In this document: piece by piece, positions 59,641 through 64,000 of the stretch
Layout of the letters: each line of letters begins with the position of its first letter
How positions within the stretch are numbered: the stretch's first letter is position 1
Source of the DNA: Nannocystis punicea
GTDB taxonomy: Bacteria; Myxococcota_A; Polyangia; Nannocystales; Nannocystaceae
Length of the DNA stretch: 64,000 nt
Direction: 5' to 3'
NCBI RefSeq assembly: GCF_026965555.1
Contig: NZ_CP114040.1
Span: 6,386,001-6,450,000, forward strand
Program-made: the position numbers and the translations under genes
Notes under the pieces: generated by a model
Databases searched by the model: none
Seen by the model: the letters and a program-made list of their open reading frames with translations, nothing else
Told to the model about the DNA's origin: nothing

Positions 59641-59668
59641 AAGCCCGGCGCATCACACCGCCGCCGAC

Positions 59669-59890
59669 CATGACCGCCAGGGCGCTCCGCGACGTCCTGC
59701 CTTCACCTCCCTCGTGAAGGCGGGGCGCCCGGGCTCAGCCGGCGCCGGCCTCCGCAGCCGCCATCGCGCCCGCTTCATCCGGCCCACCGACCATGCCGCC
59801 AGGGCGCTCCGCGCCGTCCTGCCTTCCTCGTGAAGGCGGGGCGCCCCGGCTCAGCCCGCGCTGGCCGCCGCCATCGCGCCCTCTTCGTCC
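59669..59890 (-). repeat. Duplicated 3' end with conserved stem-loop
   Basis: A unit of about 116 bp, present twice. On the minus strand each copy holds the last codons of the membrane protein gene (DEEGAMAAASAG, and in the copy DEAGAMAAAEAGAG), the TGA stop, then a GC-rich segment with a stem-loop. In the copy next to the gene the stem is GCCTTC/GAAGGC (59821-59837). In the outer copy (59699-59721) a 6-bp insertion extends the stem to 8 bp and pairing is kept. The gap 59641-59850 holds no gene. Confidence 0.85.
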
Positions 59891-60606
59891 AGCTCCTGCA
59901 CGGCAGCCCCCGCGGGGCTGAGCGAGCGGAACGGCTGTCTGCGGCTCGCTCCGGCCAGCGCGTCGCGGTAGTGGGCCAGGTTCTTGACCAGCGATCGCCA
60001 GCGGCGGAGGTCTTCGTGCAGGGCGGTGTCCTGTTCGACCTGCGCCAGCGCGCGCACCCAGCCCAGGACCGCCTGGCGCTCGCCGAACCACGCCCCGACG
60101 TTCGCCCCGATCGCCAGGCCGACCACCATGATCACGGCCACCAGCAGCCCGCCGAGGAAGAACATCATATCGACAGTGAAGCCCGGCGGGTGCGTCAGCA
60201 GCTCGACGCACAGCGCCAGCAGGGCCGACGCGCCGGCCAGAGAACCTGCCAGGCGCAGGCGGTCGGTCGCGCGAGCGGCCCGCAGCTCCACCGCCGCCAG
60301 CCGCTGCGAGCCCGCGTACCCGCGCAGCCACAACCGCGAGCGTCGCACCTCCGTCGTCGCCGCCACCTCGACCTCGCCGCAGAAGTCCCCGCGGCGCACC
60401 TGCAGGCGCATCCCGGGCTGCTGCTCGCGCGAGCGGGACGGCGTCGTCGACGGCACCGACACGACCGCCGAGCGCGTCACCGAGTAACCGGCCGCGACCG
60501 GGAAGAACGACGCCCAGAGCCCCTCCACGTGGCGTGCAGCGGCATCCTCGGCCGTCGCCGGACACGCCACCGCCCATCCGAAGCCCTGACCGAGTCGCGC
60601 ATCCAT
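59851..60606 (-). CDS. Two-helix membrane protein of unknown function
   Basis: 251 residues from ATG 60606. The first 110 residues are soluble with strands (WAVACPATAEDAAARHVEGLW, MRLQVRRGDFCGEVEVAATT). Two adjacent membrane helices lie at about 125-175 (LAGSLAGASALLALCVELL and MMFFLGGLLVAVIMVVGLAI, then GANVGAWFGE). A cytoplasmic or periplasmic helical tail follows (LAQVEQDTALHEDLRRWRSL). The N-terminal part with TEVRRSRLWLRG and the hairpin of helices are reminiscent of uncharacterised membrane proteins in this group; no family can be named. Its 3' end is duplicated downstream. Confidence 0.7.
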   Translation of the reverse strand: MDARLGQGFGWAVACPATAEDAAARHVEGLWASFFPVAAGYSVTRSAVVSVPSTTPSRSREQQPGMRLQVRRGDFCGEVEVAATTEVRRSRLWLRGYAGSQRLAAVELRAARATDRLRLAGSLAGASALLALCVELLTHPPGFTVDMMFFLGGLLVAVIMVVGLAIGANVGAWFGERQAVLGWVRALAQVEQDTALHEDLRRWRSLVKNLAHYRDALAGASRRQPFRSLSPAGAAVQELDEEGAMAAASAG

Positions 60607-60972
60607 CGTCGTCAGGCTACCTGCGGGATCCGGCTCCGTCCAGCGGCGGCCACGGCGCGAATTCGCCGGAGCCCGCGAGCATCCCTCCAGGACCCGATCG
60701 CCCGCGACCGCGCCCCGATCGATCTCCCGCACCCACATCGTCCTCGCGCCACATCCGCACGCTCCACCCGCAGCGAACGGTCCGCGTCCTCGCCTCCACG
60801 CGAGCAGAAAGTCCAACCGCCCGCGCACTCGTGTCTCGGCCATCCCCACGCGCCGCCGTCGCTCCGGCCCCTTCGCGCACCGCCGTCCGCAGGCGCTCAC
60901 TTCACCGTGCAGCCCGCTCCGCCGTCGCGTCTCGGCCTCGCCAACACGCCGTCGCCTGTCTCGAAGACCATG
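60607..60972. other. 366-bp gap between minus-strand genes
   Basis: No gene supported. The segment TGTCTCGGCC-type followed by CACGCCGTCGC occurs twice (about 60833 and 60928), perhaps an old tail duplication of the gene ending at 60973. Bases 60955-60974 (CCTGTCTCGAAGACCATGTC) recur exactly at 61215-61234 and have the 14-bp family step from CCTG to CATG. Confidence 0.45.
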
Positions 60973-61242
60973 TCAGTTCCCGCCGCTGGCGCGCTCGCGC
61001 AGCAGATTCGTCAGTCGCGGGCGCAGCTGCGTCTCCGCCTCTGCCACTGCGGTCGCGATCGCCGGCGGTCCCGCAGCCACCGTCGCGCGGCCGCGTCGCG
61101 TCGTCGTCGCCCACACCAGCGCCTCCGCCAGCTCCGCCAGGACCAGCCCGGCCAGCGCCTCGTCCGGCCCCGACACCAGCGCCCGCCGCCACACCGCCGC
61201 GTGCTCCGGAAACACCTGTCTCGAAGACCATGTCGCTTCGTC
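60955..61242. repeat. Exact 20-bp direct repeat, 260 bp apart
   Basis: CCTGTCTCGAAGACCATGTC at 60955-60974 and 61215-61234. In both, CCTG and CATG are 14 bp apart as in the 14-bp repeat arrays. The first copy covers the stop of the gene at 60973; the second is inside its coding sequence. Confidence 0.7.
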
Positions 61243-61782
61243 CCCCGGAGTCACCACCACCGCCTCCCCCGAGTGCACCAGCAGGCGGTACGTCAGCGCC
61301 GCGAACACCACGTGCTCGAGCAGCCGCGTGTCCAGGCGGGACTCGCCGGCCGTCAGCCCCGACTGCAGGCGCAGCAGCATCCCCGCCCCGAACTCGTCGG
61401 TGATGTGGAACACCGCCACCTCCGGCGCCGCGGCCAGGAGCGACCCCACCGCGAGGCGCAGCAGCGCCGCCCGCGTCTCCGTCGCCACCTTCGCCCACGC
61501 CGACCCGGCCGGCGGCGCCACCAGCCCGAGCCCCTCGAAGCGCGGCAACGACTCCGCGCCGAGCCCGGCCGCAGTCGCCAGCCAGCCCGCTCGCTCCACC
61601 TGCAGCAGCGGCGGCGAGACGGTCGTCAACACCGCCACGCGCACGAATTCCGGCTGCTGTACGCCCCGGAGGTCGCCCAGGCCGAGCCCGCGCGACAGGT
61701 ACAGCGCCAGCCGCTCCGGCTCGGCCAACGCGGCTCGCAACACCTCGGGATCGATGCTCTGGGGCGCCCGGCTGTCGTGCAT
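60973..61782 (-). CDS. Cytoplasmic protein of unknown function
   Basis: 269 residues. No signal or membrane segment. The sequence is rich in Ala and Leu and mainly helical (PEVLRAALAEPERLALYLSR, EFVRVAVLTTVSPPLLQVER, TETRAALLRLAVGSLLAAAP, RLLEHVVFAALTYRLLVHSG, EALAGLVLAELAEALVWATT). I recognise no motif. The gene is followed in its own direction by the membrane protein at 59851 and preceded by the carB-side repeat array. A 14-bp family element lies inside (61215-61242), encoding TWSSRQ on the minus strand. Confidence 0.6.
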   Translation of the reverse strand: MHDSRAPQSIDPEVLRAALAEPERLALYLSRGLGLGDLRGVQQPEFVRVAVLTTVSPPLLQVERAGWLATAAGLGAESLPRFEGLGLVAPPAGSAWAKVATETRAALLRLAVGSLLAAAPEVAVFHITDEFGAGMLLRLQSGLTAGESRLDTRLLEHVVFAALTYRLLVHSGEAVVVTPGDEATWSSRQVFPEHAAVWRRALVSGPDEALAGLVLAELAEALVWATTTRRGRATVAAGPPAIATAVAEAETQLRPRLTNLLRERASGGN

Positions 61783-61913
61783 CCTCCGCCCCTACCACTG
61801 CCGCGCGCGAAAATACACATTCGCGCAAGAACCGGCGCCACACCGGCGAAAGCCGGCGACAGCCCCCACCTCCGCGCTCCGAGCTCCCGGCCCGCGCATC
61901 ACTGCCGCCCCCC

Positions 61914-62306
61914 CTGTCCCTTCGACCAGGCAGACCTCGACCGCCGCGCCCCCTGTCTCTTCGACCAGACCGCCGCGCCCCCTGTCTCTTCGACCAGACC
62001 GCTGCGCCCCCTGTCTCTTCGACCAGACCGCTGCGCCACCTGTCTCTTCGACCAGACCGCCGCCCCCCTGTCTCTTCGACCAGGCAGCCTCCGATCGCCG
62101 CCTGCCTCTTCGGCCAGGCACCGCGAGCGCACGAGACACGGCACCCTCCTGTCTCTTCGACCAGACCGCCGCCCTCTGTCTCTTCGACCAGGCAGCCTCC
62201 GATCGCGCCTGTCTCTTCGGCCAGGCACCCGCGAGCGCACGAGACGACGGCGCCCCCGGTCTCTCCGACCGGAGGCGCCGCAGCCCGCGCCTGTCCTTTC
62301 GGACAG
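61914..62306. repeat. Array of about 12 CTGTCTCTTCGACCAG-type hairpin units behind carB
   Basis: The core CTGTCTCTTCG-A/G-CCAG or a close variant starts at 61914, 61953, 61982, 62011, 62040, 62068, 62102, 62149, 62176, 62209, 62257 and 62291. Steps of 28-29 bp (twice 14, plus one) dominate from 61953 to 62068. A larger 107-bp unit is also duplicated (from about 62081 and about 62188). Each core can fold on itself with a 5- or 6-bp stem. On the minus strand many units translate as GLVEETGG, close to the end of carB (SLVEVAG). This array occupies almost all of the 527-bp gap from 61783 to 62309. Confidence 0.85.
62291..62306 (-). terminator. Stem-loop directly behind carB
   Basis: On the minus strand CTGTCC-GAAA-GGACAG: a 6-bp stem with a GNRA tetraloop, 3 bp after the carB stop. 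No T-run follows. It is also the first unit of the array at 61914-62306. Confidence 0.55.
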
Positions 62307-62309
62307 CCT

Positions 62310-64000
<1,691 letters not shown>

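Noticed and set aside
55110..59642. A 1,510-residue minus-strand frame running from the PLP enzyme to 59642
   Set aside because: Only the last 323 residues have a recognisable fold; the rest mirrors the FG-GAP and duplicated-domain genes on the plus strand.

Overview
The window reads as a chromosomal segment of a myxobacterium, most likely of the Nannocystis/Plesiocystis/Enhygromyxa group. The pointers are very high GC, many lipoproteins with Thr/Gly/Ser/Asp-rich linkers after the lipobox, Cys-rich DUF4215 proteins ending in a DUF1554-type domain, FG-GAP and beta-propeller lipoproteins, and a long hybrid histidine kinase. This taxonomic reading is inference; no rRNA gene is present. I found no tRNA, rRNA, CRISPR array, integrase or transposase gene.

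Layout. 1-5.7 kb: a tandem array of DUF4215/DUF1554 secreted proteins (one partial, two intact, one broken, two remnants), with an unrelated signal-peptide protein on the other strand. 5.7-11.9 kb: a two-gene unit encoding an Hsp90-like ATPase and a 1,530-residue partner. 12-16 kb: lipoproteins and a sedolisin (S53) protease. 16.2-19.4 kb: SnoaL-like protein, a XylR-type regulator lacking the sigma-54 contact loop, an ABM monooxygenase and a small lipoprotein. 19.7-25.7 kb: an FG-GAP/CARDB lipoprotein, an NmrA-like reductase divergent from a LysR regulator, a cupin and a frameshifted Smr gene. 25.8-31.3 kb: Na+/H+ antiporter, lipoprotein, GAF-PAS3-HisKA-HATPase-REC hybrid kinase. 31.5-40.8 kb: lipoprotein, dienelactone-hydrolase-like enzyme, phospholipase D family protein, hypothetical, CYTH protein, large secreted protein, imine-reductase-like enzyme divergent from an HxlR regulator. 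41-49.4 kb: CASTOR/POLLUX-like channel, then a four-gene envelope operon (two paralogous beta-propeller lipoproteins, a third lipoprotein, a predicted outer-membrane protein). 49.4-64 kb: Ycf48-like lipoprotein, DUF5335 plus coiled-coil membrane protein pair, more lipoproteins, a cystathionine-beta-synthase-like enzyme and the 3' part of carB.

Two kinds of non-coding structure stand out. First, arrays of degenerate 14-bp units (core CATGTCC-N4-GGA, so that successive units form GGACATGTCC palindromes separated by 4 variable bases) lie in at least twelve places, mostly directly behind stop codons, and at least once inside a coding sequence. Fourteen is not a multiple of three, so coding periodicity does not explain them. 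Second, at least eight genes have tandem repeats that begin at or just before their own stop codon and extend downstream, some clearly copies of the gene's own 3' end. These repeats are the best candidates here for something undescribed. All positions and similarities come from reading the sequence by eye; no database or folding search was run.
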